In this document: positions 43,228-52,714 of the stretch, one piece after another | Layout of the letters: the number at the start of each line of letters is the position of its first letter | Numbering within the stretch: the stretch's first letter is position 1 | Assembly (NCBI GenBank): GCA_030706745.1 | Contig: JAUZNX010000012.1 | Location: 1 to 64,000 of the forward strand | Reading direction: 5' to 3' | DNA: 64,000 nt | DNA from: Bacteroidota bacterium | Lineage (GTDB): Bacteria > Bacteroidota > Ignavibacteria > Palsa-1295 | Notes under the pieces: generated by a model | What the model was told of the DNA's origin: nothing | Seen by the model: the letters and a program-made list of their open reading frames with translations, nothing else | Database searches by the model: none | Translations under genes and position numbers: made by a program

Positions 43228-43455
43228 ATGACTTTGGCTGATCTACACGAAGGCGATTCGGCGACAATCAAAACGATTGTCGGCACAACGAGCGCACAAT
43301 TGCACTTGATGGAGATGGGCTTGACACCAGGTACGACGGTGCGGGTTGTTCGTCTGGCAATTTTCGGAGGCCCGCTCGATATTCTCGTTCGAGGATACCG
43401 ACTCTCGCTGCGCCGCGAGGAAGCGCAGGCAATTCAGTTACTATCCAGCCATTAG
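43228..43455 (+). CDS. feoA: FeoA ferrous-iron transport accessory protein
   Basis: The 75-residue SH3-like FeoA fold is clear: TLADLHEGDSATI, then LHLMEMGLTPGTTV, GGPLDILVRGYRLSLRREEA. ATG 43228 gives the usual length; an in-frame ATG at 43099 would add 43 residues with an Ala-rich stretch. FeoA binds the cytoplasmic part of FeoB. It precedes feoB with a gap of 105 bases, in the same reading frame and with no stop between except its own TAG. Confidence 0.9.
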   Translation: MTLADLHEGDSATIKTIVGTTSAQLHLMEMGLTPGTTVRVVRLAIFGGPLDILVRGYRLSLRREEAQAIQLLSSH

Positions 43456-43560
43456 GACGGAGTCATCGCCACGTCACCGCACTCCATTAGTCAAGATCGA
43501 GAGCAGAATCCGCTTCTTCACGAGAGCGGCATTCTCAGCGTTGATCCGGCTCGGCCCAGT

Positions 43561-45504
43561 GTGATCAGGACGATCGCGCTGGTGGGCAATCCGAATTCTG
43601 GCAAGACGACAATCTTTAACGCTCTGACGGGACTGCGGCAAAAAGTTGGCAATTATCCCGGCGTTACCGTCGAGAAGAAGCAAGGTACCGTGCATTTTGG
43701 TCGGGGCCAATCCGCTGGCGTGCTCGATCTGCCAGGCCTGTACTCGCTCACACCACATTCGCCGGACGAAGCAATAGCACGCGAAGTATTGCTCGGTCTT
43801 CGAAACGACACACCGAAACCTGATCTCGTGCTTAGTGTTGTCGACGCGACCAACCTGGATAGAAATCTTTATACCACACGACAATTACTCGAGCTTGGCG
43901 TGCCGGTGATCGTCGTACTCACGATGACCGATCTCCTCGAGCAAGATGGGCAACGGGTCAACACGGCATTGCTTTCGTCGCGGCTCGGTGTTCCGGTTTG
44001 TGAGGTTGTTGCATCGCGGAAGCATGGACTAGATGAGTTAAAGAACCTGATTGCAACGACGACGGCTTGGGCTCCGGCAATCCTGGGTGCGCGCGAGCAC
44101 GATCATCACCTGTTTCAAAACGATCTCGATCATGCCGTCCAGATCATCGAAGGCCGCTATACGTGGATCGCCGGGATTACGGATGGAGCCATCGAGCGCG
44201 TGAAGATAACCCGCCGCGAACGCCGCTCCGTCGATGAGAAGATCGATCGTGTGGTCATGCATCCAGTGTGGGGCTACGTGATATTCCTCGTGACGATGGC
44301 AGTCCTGTTTCAAGCGATCTTCTCCTGGGTGCAGGCACCTATGGATTGGATTCGCTCGGGAATGCAGGCACTTGGCGGCCTGATTGGGACTCTGCTGCCG
44401 GCTGGGGATTTGCGCGACCTTCTTCAGGATGGACTGATCGCCGGCGTTGGAAACACGCTGGTATTCTTGCCGCAGATTCTGTTACTCTTCTTTTTTATCA
44501 CGCTGCTGGAGGATACCGGCTACATGGCGCGCGCCGCATTCCTCATGGACCGGCTGATGAGTCGCGTCGGACTGCATGGCAAATCTTTTATCCCTTTGGT
44601 CTCCTCCTTCGCCTGTGCGATTCCAGGGATTATGGCAACACGCACCATCGGGGACCGCAAGGCGCGTTTGATCACGATTCTCGTTGCGCCGCTCATGTCG
44701 TGCTCGGCACGCCTTCCGGTATATGCGTTAATGATCGGGGCGTTCATCCCGGGCAAAGCCGTGCTCACGATCGGCCCATTGGTATTGCTCACGCTTCCAG
44801 GGCTCGTGTTACTCTCGATGTACTTTCTTGGGATGATTGCAGCCTTCACCATCGCGTGGCTCTTCCACCGTACACTGATTCGTGGTGAAGCACCTACGTT
44901 TGTCCTTGAATTACCCTCCTATCACGCGCCACACCTGAGGAATGTACTCCTCCAAATGCTCGAGCGCGCCGGTCTTTTCCTGCGGCGTGCCGGCACGGTG
45001 ATCCTCTCCGTGTCTATTGTCCTCTGGGCATTAGCGACCTATCCAAAACATGAAGAACTTCCTCAATCGGAACGCGCCGCCCATTCCTTCGTCGGCGTCT
45101 TTGGCCACGCAATTGAGCCTGCAATTGCCCCGCTCGGCTTCAACTGGAAGATGGGCATCGGTATGATCTCGTCGTTTGTGGCTCGCGAGGTATTCGTTTC
45201 GGCAATGGGCACGGTCTATAGTGTTGGGGATGTCGGCACGGAGAAGGCGCAGTTCGATTTGCAGCAGCGGATGAAGGCTGACACCAACCCTGCAAGCGGA
45301 GCGAAAGTATTCACACCGCTGGTTGCCATCTCGTTGATGGTCTATTATGTTTTGGCGATGCAGTGCATTTCAACGTTGGCGGTAGTTCGGCGGGAGACCA
45401 ACAGTTGGAAATGGCCGCTCTTCCAATTGAGCTACATGACTGTTCTGGCGTGGGTCGTCACGTTCGCCGTCTATCATGGTGGCAAGATGCTGGGATTGGG
45501 ATAA
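43561..45504 (+). CDS. feoB: Ferrous iron transporter FeoB
   Basis: FeoB imports Fe2+ and has an N-terminal G protein. GTG 43561 gives 647 residues. G1 is GNPNSGKT (9-16), PGVTVEK follows, G3 is DLPG (56-59), and G4 reads TMTD (121-124) where most FeoB have NMxD. The membrane part contains the Gate/FeoB repeats, including FLPQILLLFFFITLLEDTGY, the GLHGKSFIPLVSSFACAIPG segment and LMSCSARLPVY. The Thr at G4 may weaken guanine specificity. The stop overlaps the start of the next gene. Confidence 0.96.
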   Translation: MIRTIALVGNPNSGKTTIFNALTGLRQKVGNYPGVTVEKKQGTVHFGRGQSAGVLDLPGLYSLTPHSPDEAIAREVLLGLRNDTPKPDLVLSVVDATNLDRNLYTTRQLLELGVPVIVVLTMTDLLEQDGQRVNTALLSSRLGVPVCEVVASRKHGLDELKNLIATTTAWAPAILGAREHDHHLFQNDLDHAVQIIEGRYTWIAGITDGAIERVKITRRERRSVDEKIDRVVMHPVWGYVIFLVTMAVLFQAIFSWVQAPMDWIRSGMQALGGLIGTLLPAGDLRDLLQDGLIAGVGNTLVFLPQILLLFFFITLLEDTGYMARAAFLMDRLMSRVGLHGKSFIPLVSSFACAIPGIMATRTIGDRKARLITILVAPLMSCSARLPVYALMIGAFIPGKAVLTIGPLVLLTLPGLVLLSMYFLGMIAAFTIAWLFHRTLIRGEAPTFVLELPSYHAPHLRNVLLQMLERAGLFLRRAGTVILSVSIVLWALATYPKHEELPQSERAAHSFVGVFGHAIEPAIAPLGFNWKMGIGMISSFVAREVFVSAMGTVYSVGDVGTEKAQFDLQQRMKADTNPASGAKVFTPLVAISLMVYYVLAMQCISTLAVVRRETNSWKWPLFQLSYMTVLAWVVTFAVYHGGKMLGLG

Positions 45505-45701
45505 TGATCATTCAATCGCTGATCGTCTGGGGTTTGGTCGCCGTTGCTGCATGGCACATCGGCAAGCATGTATATGGAATGGTGCGCGGCGTAATTGACG
45601 CTAAGGGTGGCTGCGCGACCGGTTGCGGCAATTGTGGTTATGCGCCGAAAGAAGATATCAGAGTAAATCTTCCAATCGGTATTGACCTTCCATCGCAATG
45701 A
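45504..45701 (+). CDS. FeoB-associated Cys-rich membrane protein
   Basis: The ATG at 45504 overlaps the feoB stop (TAATG), so the gene is coupled to feoB. The 65 residues have one membrane helix (residues 4-22) and a CATGCGNCGY segment (Cys37, Cys41, Cys44). This matches the small Cys-rich proteins that follow feoB in many bacteria. They may act like FeoC or bind iron. The function is unproven. Confidence 0.85.
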   Translation: MIIQSLIVWGLVAVAAWHIGKHVYGMVRGVIDAKGGCATGCGNCGYAPKEDIRVNLPIGIDLPSQ

Positions 45702-45703
45702 TG

Positions 45704-45731
45704 ATGCGTAATGCGTGAACGCATTACGCAT
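45704..45731. terminator. 13-bp perfect hairpin between convergent genes
   Basis: ATGCGTAATGCGT-GA-ACGCATTACGCAT sits between the end of the feo unit and the end of the OmpA-like gene. Within it ATGCGTA recurs, so it may belong to the short tandem/palindromic repeats of this genome. Confidence 0.55.
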
Positions 45732-45738
45732 TCCAGAA

Positions 45739-46524
45739 TCACTGCGCCAGATGCGCAGTGATCTCAACAAATTGTGGCACAAGCGAGGGGGCCTTTGGCG
45801 CAGCGGCCTTTTTCTTTTTCTTCCCTTTCGGTTCGTCACTTGTGGCATAGCCAGGGCCTAAATCAAAACGGCCCGCCGGGACACTTGTTGTTACCGTGGT
45901 AACTTCGTAGCGCGTCGACGGAATATTTTTGCCAAGCATCCATGCCCGAAGATTTGCAGCGCGAGCAATCGCGATCTTTTCCTGCATCGCGTCCTTTTTC
46001 GACATTACTGGTTTATCCGGGTAGACCGTGATGGCCAGCGAGAGCTTCGTGTTATGTTTCAATTCCTCCACGATTTTTTCCATTTCGGCAGCGCCGCGAG
46101 GTTCAAGTGCTGTTGATTTCGGCAGAAACAAAGGCGAGCTGAGATCGAACCGCTGTCCATTTCGCAAAGGCGTGAGGACCGTGGCGACGGGGAATTCTTT
46201 GTAGGCCGTGAGTTGTGGAATCACGAGCGTATCCTCGTGGTATAGGTACTCCGGATCGTTACAGACAATGCGATACATTGCGCCGGGTGTGAGCACCATC
46301 GAGAATTTGCCATCGGTCTTGGTCTTGGTGGTCGTGACGCGTTCGGTCCCTTTCAGGAACGTGAGCGAAACTCCGCCGGGGTGCGAGCCGTCCGTCGAGG
46401 TAACCTCGCCTTTGACGAGAGCTACAACATTTGATAGCTGCCGCGCGATTTGCTGCGCATGCACTGGGGAAACAGTCGGTACCAAAAATAGAGAAACAAC
46501 AACGCAAGAGATCTTCGAACGCAT
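45739..46524 (-). CDS. Secreted protein with Ig-like and OmpA-like domains
   Basis: The 261 residues begin with a signal peptide (residues 1-23, ending VHA). Residues about 35-110 form a carboxypeptidase-regulatory-like/Cna-B fold (VKGEVTSTDGSHPGGVSLTF, KTDGKFSMVLTPG). Residues about 125-225 look like an OmpA peptidoglycan-binding fold: LFLPKSTALEPRGAAEME, LSLAITVYPD, and ARAANLRAWMLGKNIPSTRY. The end has a GKKKKKAAAPKAP tract. It probably sits in the periplasm and binds the cell wall. Confidence 0.8.
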   Translation of the reverse strand: MRSKISCVVVSLFLVPTVSPVHAQQIARQLSNVVALVKGEVTSTDGSHPGGVSLTFLKGTERVTTTKTKTDGKFSMVLTPGAMYRIVCNDPEYLYHEDTLVIPQLTAYKEFPVATVLTPLRNGQRFDLSSPLFLPKSTALEPRGAAEMEKIVEELKHNTKLSLAITVYPDKPVMSKKDAMQEKIAIARAANLRAWMLGKNIPSTRYEVTTVTTSVPAGRFDLGPGYATSDEPKGKKKKKAAAPKAPSLVPQFVEITAHLAQ

Positions 46525-46632
46525 AGGATTGAATTAGTTGTGGGGATAAAGGGTGCAGCCCAGACATTTGGCCGTGCTGCCTAAGAACACGCCGAGTAAA
46601 CGAAAGTTACACACGGAACCTCAAAAAACAAT

Positions 46633-47292
46633 TCACTTGCTGACCACTCCGATGGCCATGCCATCACCAATCGCGCAGATGACACCGAAGATCGCTTTTT
46701 GTTGCGCGAAGGCGTGATTGAACTGTTGCAGGGCCCTTACGCTCGCGTAATCGGGATCGGCTTTGGGTAAGTCCGATGCGATTTTGCCCCAGGCCAGAGC
46801 ATTATCGCCGGCAATAACGCCGCCTGGCCGAATGAGCCGAAGTGATTCGTTCAGGTAATTCGAATAGTTGGGTTTATCGGCATCGATCAGGATGAAGTCG
46901 AACGAGCTCTCGGGCATAATCTTCATCGCATCCAGAGCGGGACCTGTTGTAATCGAAACATTCTTGATTCCCAATTCGTCGAGATTCTCTCTTGCGACAC
47001 GTGCGTGCTTCTCTGCGAATTCGAGACTGATGATCTCCCCTTCTGCACCCACGGCGCTCGACATGATCGCGGCACTGTATCCAAAGAGCGTCCCAACATC
47101 GAGCACGCGTCGGGCCTTGATTGCGCGAAGAAACACGCCAATGAACCGGGCCTGCTCTTCGGAGATCATGATCATGGGTATTCCAGCGGCCTGCGCGCGG
47201 GCGCTCATCTTTTCGAGCAAGGCGCGCTCATCCTCGGCGAAGTTGTGGACGATATACTCGAAGAGCTGGTCGTTAAGAGGAGTGCCTTTCAT
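46633..47292 (-). CDS. SAM-dependent O-methyltransferase (caffeoyl-CoA type)
   Basis: The 219 residues are a class I methyltransferase of the small O-methyltransferase family. VLDVGTLFGYSAAIM is the SAM-binding motif I, FDFILIDADKPNY carries the metal-binding Asp, and GGVIAGDNALAWGK the second metal ligands. The substrate is probably a catechol-like or other hydroxyl compound. It lies 38 bases after the ruvB stop on the same strand. Confidence 0.93.
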   Translation of the reverse strand: MKGTPLNDQLFEYIVHNFAEDERALLEKMSARAQAAGIPMIMISEEQARFIGVFLRAIKARRVLDVGTLFGYSAAIMSSAVGAEGEIISLEFAEKHARVARENLDELGIKNVSITTGPALDAMKIMPESSFDFILIDADKPNYSNYLNESLRLIRPGGVIAGDNALAWGKIASDLPKADPDYASVRALQQFNHAFAQQKAIFGVICAIGDGMAIGVVSK

Positions 47293-47330
47293 AATGGTCT
47301 TTGATAAAAGAAGGTACTTTCGTGAATCAT

Positions 47331-48356
47331 CTATTCTGATGAGAAGAGCGAATCTGTTTCTTTGCGAGGTGCGATGCCGAAATGCTTATATGCCAGCTTG
47401 GTGGCCTCGCGGCCACGCGGCGTGCGCGCAATAAAGCCTTCCTGAATCAGAAATGGCTCATAGACTTCCTCGATGGTCCCGCCTTCTTCGCCAACGGCGA
47501 CTGCAATTGTATTCAGCCCGACGGGCCCGCCGGAAAACTTCTCGATGATCGTCAGCAGAATACGTTTATCCATCTCGTCCAGACCATGTTCATCAACTTC
47601 AAGCGCTTTAAGCGCGATGAGCGCAATCTCGCGGGTGATGCGGCCCGTGCCTTTGACCTGCGCAAAATCCCGCGTGCGGTGCAAGAGCCGGTTAGCGATA
47701 CGCGGCGTTCCACGCGAGCGGCGGGCGAGTTCGTGCGCGCCATCTTCTTCGATCTCGACACCGAGTAACCGTGCACTGCGTTCGATAATGATCTTAAGCG
47801 CGGCGGCATTATAGTAGTCCAACCGGTTCGTAATTCCGAAGCGTGAGCGGAGCGGCGCGGAAAGCAGGCCCGCGCGAGTGGTCGCGCCAATGAGCGTGAA
47901 CGGCTTCAGTTCGATCTGCACCGAGCGCGCACTTGGGCCCGTATCGATCATGATGTCCAGCTTATAGTCCTCCATCGCGGAGTAAAGATACTCTTCCACC
48001 ACGGCGGAGAGACGGTGGATTTCGTCGATAAAGAGGACATCGCCCGATTCGAGTGTAGTCAGGAGTCCAGCCAGATCGCCGGCACGTTCGAGCACCGGGC
48101 CTGATGTCGTCCGGATTTCGGCCTGCATTTCGCGCGCAATAATATGCGCGAGTGTCGTCTTGCCGAGGCCAGGCGGACCGGTGAAGAGGACGTGGTCCAG
48201 CGCCTCACCACGCGATCGCGCGGCCGTGATAAAGACGCGCAGATTATCAATGATCGAGACTTGCCCGGTGAACTCACCGAATTCTTTGGGACGCAGCGAT
48301 TTCTCGAATTCGGCTTCGAGACGATCGGGAATTACGGTTTCGTTACGCTTGACCAA
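47331..48356 (-). CDS. ruvB: Holliday junction branch migration helicase RuvB
   Basis: RuvB is the hexameric motor that moves Holliday junctions with RuvA. The 341 residues have Walker A GPPGLGKT (60-67), Walker B LFIDEIH (108-114), the [18 protein letters not shown] sensor region and the C-terminal winged helix ([20 protein letters not shown]). Length and order are usual. RuvA and RuvC are not in the window. The start region carries inverted AATTACG-type repeats. Confidence 0.98.
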   Translation of the reverse strand: MVKRNETVIPDRLEAEFEKSLRPKEFGEFTGQVSIIDNLRVFITAARSRGEALDHVLFTGPPGLGKTTLAHIIAREMQAEIRTTSGPVLERAGDLAGLLTTLESGDVLFIDEIHRLSAVVEEYLYSAMEDYKLDIMIDTGPSARSVQIELKPFTLIGATTRAGLLSAPLRSRFGITNRLDYYNAAALKIIIERSARLLGVEIEEDGAHELARRSRGTPRIANRLLHRTRDFAQVKGTGRITREIALIALKALEVDEHGLDEMDKRILLTIIEKFSGGPVGLNTIAVAVGEEGGTIEEVYEPFLIQEGFIARTPRGREATKLAYKHFGIAPRKETDSLFSSE

Positions 48357-48359
48357 AAT

Positions 48360-48451
48360 TGAATTACGAATGACGAATTGTGGAATGATAACCAGTCGAT
48401 ACCGAGCACCATTCCGGTGTTCCCCAATTCGTCATCTGTAATTCGTAATTG
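48360..48451. repeat. AATTACGA-type repeats in inverted orientation upstream of ruvB
   Basis: AATTACGAATGACGAATTG (48361-48380) and CAATTCGTCATCTGTAATTCGTAATTG (48425-48451) face each other. They can form a long imperfect stem in the ruvB leader. Similar tracts occur at 36366-36395 and 57658-57688. Confidence 0.75.
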
Positions 48452-48455
48452 AAGA

Positions 48456-49007
48456 TCATCCCTCCATCACCCATACCGGGTAACCTCGCCGGATAAACCC
48501 ACGTACTTCAATATTGCCGGTCTTCCAGCGGAAGTGAGCGAGCGGAGGCTCGAGTATAAGCTCCGGCTTGCCCCACGTTTGGCCAAAATAGAGCAAGAGC
48601 ACATTCTCTACGTCATCCGAAGCGCCCACCGCAATCGAGCTGACGCGCGGAGTGATCGAAAGCCGCCGCAGCCGGTTTGAGGCATCGACCACGAAAACCA
48701 TTCGCATATAGGTCAGGCGGCAAATGATCGAATCCACGACAAACACGTGCACTGTCGCGTCGCTGTAGGAATGTGTTAAGGTGTCCTCCTTCACCTCTCG
48801 GATGGGAGCACCGGCATCGTAGATCACACTGCGGATGCTATCGATCGAGATGCCCGGCCGGATGCCGAGCAGATGCAACGGATGATACTCAACCACGTCT
48901 TCTGCGGCTGGCTGCTTTGGAGCGGAGTGCTTTTTCGCACGTTGTGCAACAGAAGCCGAAGTTGCCAGCGTAAGAGCTGCGAGTGTGAGGAAAACGAATA
49001 TGCGCAT
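48456..49007 (-). CDS. Secreted hypothetical protein
   Basis: ATG 49007 is selected because it is followed by a signal peptide (MRIFVFLTLAALTLATSASVA); the longer frame to 49475 is not protein-like. The mature 160 residues begin KKHSAPKQPAAEDV. LLGIRPGISIDSIRSVIYDA resembles SmpA/OmlA-like or SH3-like helix-strand patterns, and the end is RRGYPVWVMEG. No family is assigned. It follows the DMT gene with a gap of five bases and is likely in one operon with it. Confidence 0.7.
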   Translation of the reverse strand: MRIFVFLTLAALTLATSASVAQRAKKHSAPKQPAAEDVVEYHPLHLLGIRPGISIDSIRSVIYDAGAPIREVKEDTLTHSYSDATVHVFVVDSIICRLTYMRMVFVVDASNRLRRLSITPRVSSIAVGASDDVENVLLLYFGQTWGKPELILEPPLAHFRWKTGNIEVRGFIRRGYPVWVMEG

Positions 49008-49012
49008 GAAGT

Positions 49013-49345
49013 TTAGTTGAACGCAAACGCAAAATAAACCGCGCCCATGATGAGAACAAAGCTGACGATGTAATTCCAGGTGAAGGCTTCGCCGAGATAG
49101 AATTTCGCGAAGACGATAAACACCACCAGCGCGATTGCCTCCGCGGTAATTTTGAGCCTTGCCGGACTCATGCCGTGCTCGTAGCCCCAGCGATTTGCCG
49201 GCACCTGGAAACAATACTCCAGGAACGCAATCGCCCAGCTTACGAGAATCACGATCCACAACGGTTTGCGCGTGTACTTCAGGTGGCCATACCACGCGAA
49301 CGTCATGAACGTGTTCGAGATAATCAGGAATATAACGGTAATCAT
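49013..49345 (-). CDS. DMT/DUF486 small membrane protein
   Basis: The 110 residues have four membrane segments. The text FMTFAWYGHLKY, FLEYCFQVPANRWGYEHG and FAKFYLGEAFTWNY is typical of the DUF486 family, which is distantly related to drug/metabolite transporters. Its substrate is unknown. It may be expressed with the secreted protein that follows it. Confidence 0.93.
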   Translation of the reverse strand: MITVIFLIISNTFMTFAWYGHLKYTRKPLWIVILVSWAIAFLEYCFQVPANRWGYEHGMSPARLKITAEAIALVVFIVFAKFYLGEAFTWNYIVSFVLIMGAVYFAFAFN

Positions 49346-49448
49346 TTTGCAGCTTTCGGAATCGGAAATCCGCTGCTAAAGGTTCTATCATTTCCTTCAT
49401 CCTTCCATCCATGGTGCCACGAACCGACGTGCTTAATAATCTCTGCCA

Positions 49449-50525
49449 ATGAGTTTTGTTACAGAAGAGCTGCAAATAGAATCACTTCCGACGGCGGACC
49501 GTCGCGCGAATGGTCACGCGAGCGTTGCCGCGGTCTTCACTGGCGGCACGATTGCCGTCAGCGCAAACAAAAAATCGAGCGTCGTGCCGGTGCTCTCGGG
49601 CCGAGAAATTCTCGAGCGGGTGCCGGAGATCGCGCAATACCTTCCGTCGCTCAAGGTGCAAGTCCACGATTTTGCGATGCTGCCGGGGCCCCACATGTCG
49701 CCCGAAATGATGCTCACGCTCGCCGGATTCCTCCGCGCGATTTCCACCGAGGACGGCTCCTCTACTCAACACTTGGATGGCGTCGTCATCACGCATGGCA
49801 CGGACTCGATGGAAGAATGCGCCTACTTTCTCGATCTGGTCTCGAATTCGGATGGCCCGATCGTGTTGACTGGCTCGATGCATCCCTCGACCGACGCGGC
49901 ATGGGATGGCGGCCGAAATCTCGTCGATGCGCTCGCTGTCGCGGCGAGCGAGGAGTTTCGTGGCGCGGGTGCGGTCGTAGTGATGAATGGACTTGTCCAT
50001 GCTGCCAGCGAGGTGACGAAGATGCACACAATGCGAGCAGACACCTTCCACTCGGCGGACTTCGGCCCGCTCGGCACGGTGAGCACGCTCGCGCTCGATG
50101 AGCCACGCCGCAACCGGACGCCTAATAACCGCATCCATATTCCGCTTTCGGAAGATGCTGAACTTCCGTATGTCGAGTTATTCCTGACCTATTCCGGGAT
50201 GGACGATTCGCTCTTTATCGCAGCACTGAAAGCCGGCGCGCGTGGAATCGTGATCGAGGCGATGGGGCAAGGCAATGTTCCACCAGGTGTTGTCAACGGG
50301 ATTTCTCGCGCCCGCGAGATGGAAATCCCGGTCGTCATTACCTCGCGTTGCATGTCGGGACCCGTCCGCCCTTACTACGCCTACGAAGGCGCGGGCCGCG
50401 AACTCGAACGCCTCGGTTGCATCTTCGCGCCCTATCTCACCGGTCCGAAAGCCCGCATCAAGCTGATGGTGGCGCTTGCCCATGGCATGGGCAAGGAGGA
50501 GATTCGGGGACTGTGGGCGGGGTAA
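49449..50525 (+). CDS. L-asparaginase (type I/II family)
   Basis: The enzyme deaminates asparagine. The 358 residues contain TGGTIA (31-36) with the first catalytic Thr and HGTDSMEE (116-123) with the second Thr118 and Asp119. TGSMHPSTDAAWDGGRNL is a conserved substrate loop. There is no signal peptide, so a cytoplasmic enzyme is likely. The first 25 residues are not conserved. It is unrelated in fold to the glycosylasparaginase at 28459. Confidence 0.95.
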   Translation: MSFVTEELQIESLPTADRRANGHASVAAVFTGGTIAVSANKKSSVVPVLSGREILERVPEIAQYLPSLKVQVHDFAMLPGPHMSPEMMLTLAGFLRAISTEDGSSTQHLDGVVITHGTDSMEECAYFLDLVSNSDGPIVLTGSMHPSTDAAWDGGRNLVDALAVAASEEFRGAGAVVVMNGLVHAASEVTKMHTMRADTFHSADFGPLGTVSTLALDEPRRNRTPNNRIHIPLSEDAELPYVELFLTYSGMDDSLFIAALKAGARGIVIEAMGQGNVPPGVVNGISRAREMEIPVVITSRCMSGPVRPYYAYEGAGRELERLGCIFAPYLTGPKARIKLMVALAHGMGKEEIRGLWAG

Positions 50526-50626
50526 GCTCCAAATTCAAACGCGCTGATCCAAATCGTCGTATTTTGCACCCGAAGGCCAGGCGTTAACCCGGTCACGTTC
50601 TCGACCAAACGGTACTTTCGGTCATC

Positions 50627-52714
50627 ATGAGAGCTTTCGTTCAACGCGGCGTCTTCGTGCTTCTCACGCTCCTCGCCGTGCGTGGGGATGACTTGCGAGG
50701 GCAGTGGAAGATGGTCCGCCAGTACGCACCGGCCGGCGATGCGATCATTTTCAATGATGGGATTATCTGGGCCGCGGCTTGGCCGCGAAGCTTGGCGCTT
50801 ACAGCCACTCCCGGGATAACCTATAGCATGGACACCGGAAAGACGTGGACCGATCTCTTGCTCCCTACCTATTTGAATCCACGAGCGAACTTCCTGTTTC
50901 TTGATATTGCCTTTGCGAATAAGGATACCGGCGTGATAGCACTTTATAATGCTGATCCGTCCGCGATTCAAGTGTGGGATTGGGGAGGGATCTATCGGAC
51001 GACCGATCGCGGAAAGACTTGGTCTCGGGTCGATCCCTCGAATTCGAAGGCTTCTCGCCTGACTTATAATCATTCTTCATCGGTTATCCATTTTGTCGAG
51101 TGTATTTATGGCTCCACTGCCACTTCGTTAGATGGTGGCATGGGATGGAACTCCGTTCAGGTCACTGGATCGAGCCGTAACCCCGGCGTGCTCACCGCAC
51201 TTACGACCGCAAAGGACGGTACGGTCTATGCACTCGGCAGCGATAGTTATCAGGACTTCTTCGGCAGATGGATTGGACCGCCGCTCAGTAATGTATTTTC
51301 GAGCACGGATCGCGGGACCACATGGCAGAGAGCATCTGGTCAGGTTTCGCTTGATAGTTGGAGTATCGATGTCGATTCCTGCGACCCATCCCGACTCTAT
51401 GTAGTAAATGAAGACATAGCGTCCCGATTTCAAGGCTTTTCATCCATGTACGTAAGCCCCGACAGAGGAACAACATGGACAACGGCATTCACACTTCCTT
51501 ATCCTGGACTTGCCGGATCGTTCTCGACTGCACCGCACGCGCTATATGCCGCGACGATTACCAACGGCATTCTGCGGTCGACCGACCATGGAACGACTTG
51601 GCAAAATATCGGCGGGCCTGGAAACCCACCGGATTCCAGAAATATCTGTGCGATCAATGACAACATCTTGTTTGCAGTTGACTCGGACGGAAATATTTGG
51701 TCCACGTCCAACAGCGGCGGAGATTCCGTCTTGGCGCCTTCGGGTTCCGTACCGCTTACAATTACTCCGGACTCACTCTTTGCAGCCGATACAACCCATT
51801 GCGAACCTATCACCCGTTCGGTAACAGTGAGTGCTAACGGTTGCAACACCGCTTCTCTTGACTCGTCGTGGCTTGCGGGCGCCGATGCAGAGGCCTTCAG
51901 CGTGGGCACTCGAAATGGCGTCTTCATTCCAGTCACCTTTCATGGAACGCGCGCTGGCGACTACAATGCCAAATTTATTCTCCAAATTAGCAATGGTACA
52001 TTCGATACAATCGCCTTAGAAGGCCACGCTGTGGGTACATACCCCCTAAACATTATTACAGCCGACACAAAGACGGACATTATCGGCGGTGACCTCTCTG
52101 TCCCAATCACCGTCAGCGGCCTAAAGCGTCCCGAGACTATCGATCTCGTTCTGCATTATGATCCAATACTTGCATACAACAGTTCAGTCGATCCCGCAAA
52201 CACCACGCTCGACATTCCCGGCGAGCAATGGCCGGGACGCTCGAAGCTGCACATCGCGCAGGCGTCCTCCGGAGTGGTTGCAGGCTATGCGCGTTTCAAT
52301 GTCTTCGCGGATTCCGGCACTAAGCCGCAAGTAACGTTTGATTCTCTAACGGTACTATCAGCAATTTCTCCATGCGAGTACACATTGCCGGCGGCTGTCA
52401 CAAGCACGATCACGCTGCCCACGGGTTGCGGCACGACGATACTCTCACAGTATCTTCAGTCGGGCCAGGTTTCAGTCTTCACAATTCGTCCGAACCCCAC
52501 ATCGGGCGATGTCGAACTTACTTCTTCGCTTGATATTGGGGATGCTTCGGTCGAGATTTACGACATGCTCGGCGTTAGACGAGGCGCGCTCGCGGTCAAG
52601 CCGACGAAAGAGACACCAGCGCATCTATTGCTGCCGGAGGGCGCAGGAGTGTACTATCTTCGGGTCAAATCCCAAGTGGGCGTTCAGAGCTTGCGGGTGG
52701 TTGTGGCGAAGTAA
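50627..52714 (+). CDS. T9SS-exported photosystem-stability/BNR-like protein with Ig domain
   Basis: The 695 residues start with a signal peptide (residues 1-20). Blades of the Ycf48/BNR type are seen: YSMDTGKTWTD, YRTTDRGKTWSRV, FSSTDRGTTWQRA and LRSTDHGTTWQNI. Then a CEPITRSVTVSANGCNT Ig-like segment and a cohesin/dockerin-like strand region follow, and a C-terminal sorting domain (FTIRPNPTSGDVEL, then GAGVYYLRV and SLRVVVAK). It is likely a surface protein exported by T9SS. Ligand unknown. It shares style with 1-2761 and 60632-64000. Confidence 0.88.
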   Translation: MRAFVQRGVFVLLTLLAVRGDDLRGQWKMVRQYAPAGDAIIFNDGIIWAAAWPRSLALTATPGITYSMDTGKTWTDLLLPTYLNPRANFLFLDIAFANKDTGVIALYNADPSAIQVWDWGGIYRTTDRGKTWSRVDPSNSKASRLTYNHSSSVIHFVECIYGSTATSLDGGMGWNSVQVTGSSRNPGVLTALTTAKDGTVYALGSDSYQDFFGRWIGPPLSNVFSSTDRGTTWQRASGQVSLDSWSIDVDSCDPSRLYVVNEDIASRFQGFSSMYVSPDRGTTWTTAFTLPYPGLAGSFSTAPHALYAATITNGILRSTDHGTTWQNIGGPGNPPDSRNICAINDNILFAVDSDGNIWSTSNSGGDSVLAPSGSVPLTITPDSLFAADTTHCEPITRSVTVSANGCNTASLDSSWLAGADAEAFSVGTRNGVFIPVTFHGTRAGDYNAKFILQISNGTFDTIALEGHAVGTYPLNIITADTKTDIIGGDLSVPITVSGLKRPETIDLVLHYDPILAYNSSVDPANTTLDIPGEQWPGRSKLHIAQASSGVVAGYARFNVFADSGTKPQVTFDSLTVLSAISPCEYTLPAAVTSTITLPTGCGTTILSQYLQSGQVSVFTIRPNPTSGDVELTSSLDIGDASVEIYDMLGVRRGALAVKPTKETPAHLLLPEGAGVYYLRVKSQVGVQSLRVVVAK

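Noticed and set aside
48456-49475. Long version (339 codons) of the secreted protein
   Set aside because: The extra part overlaps the DMT gene in another frame; the signal peptide begins at ATG 49007.
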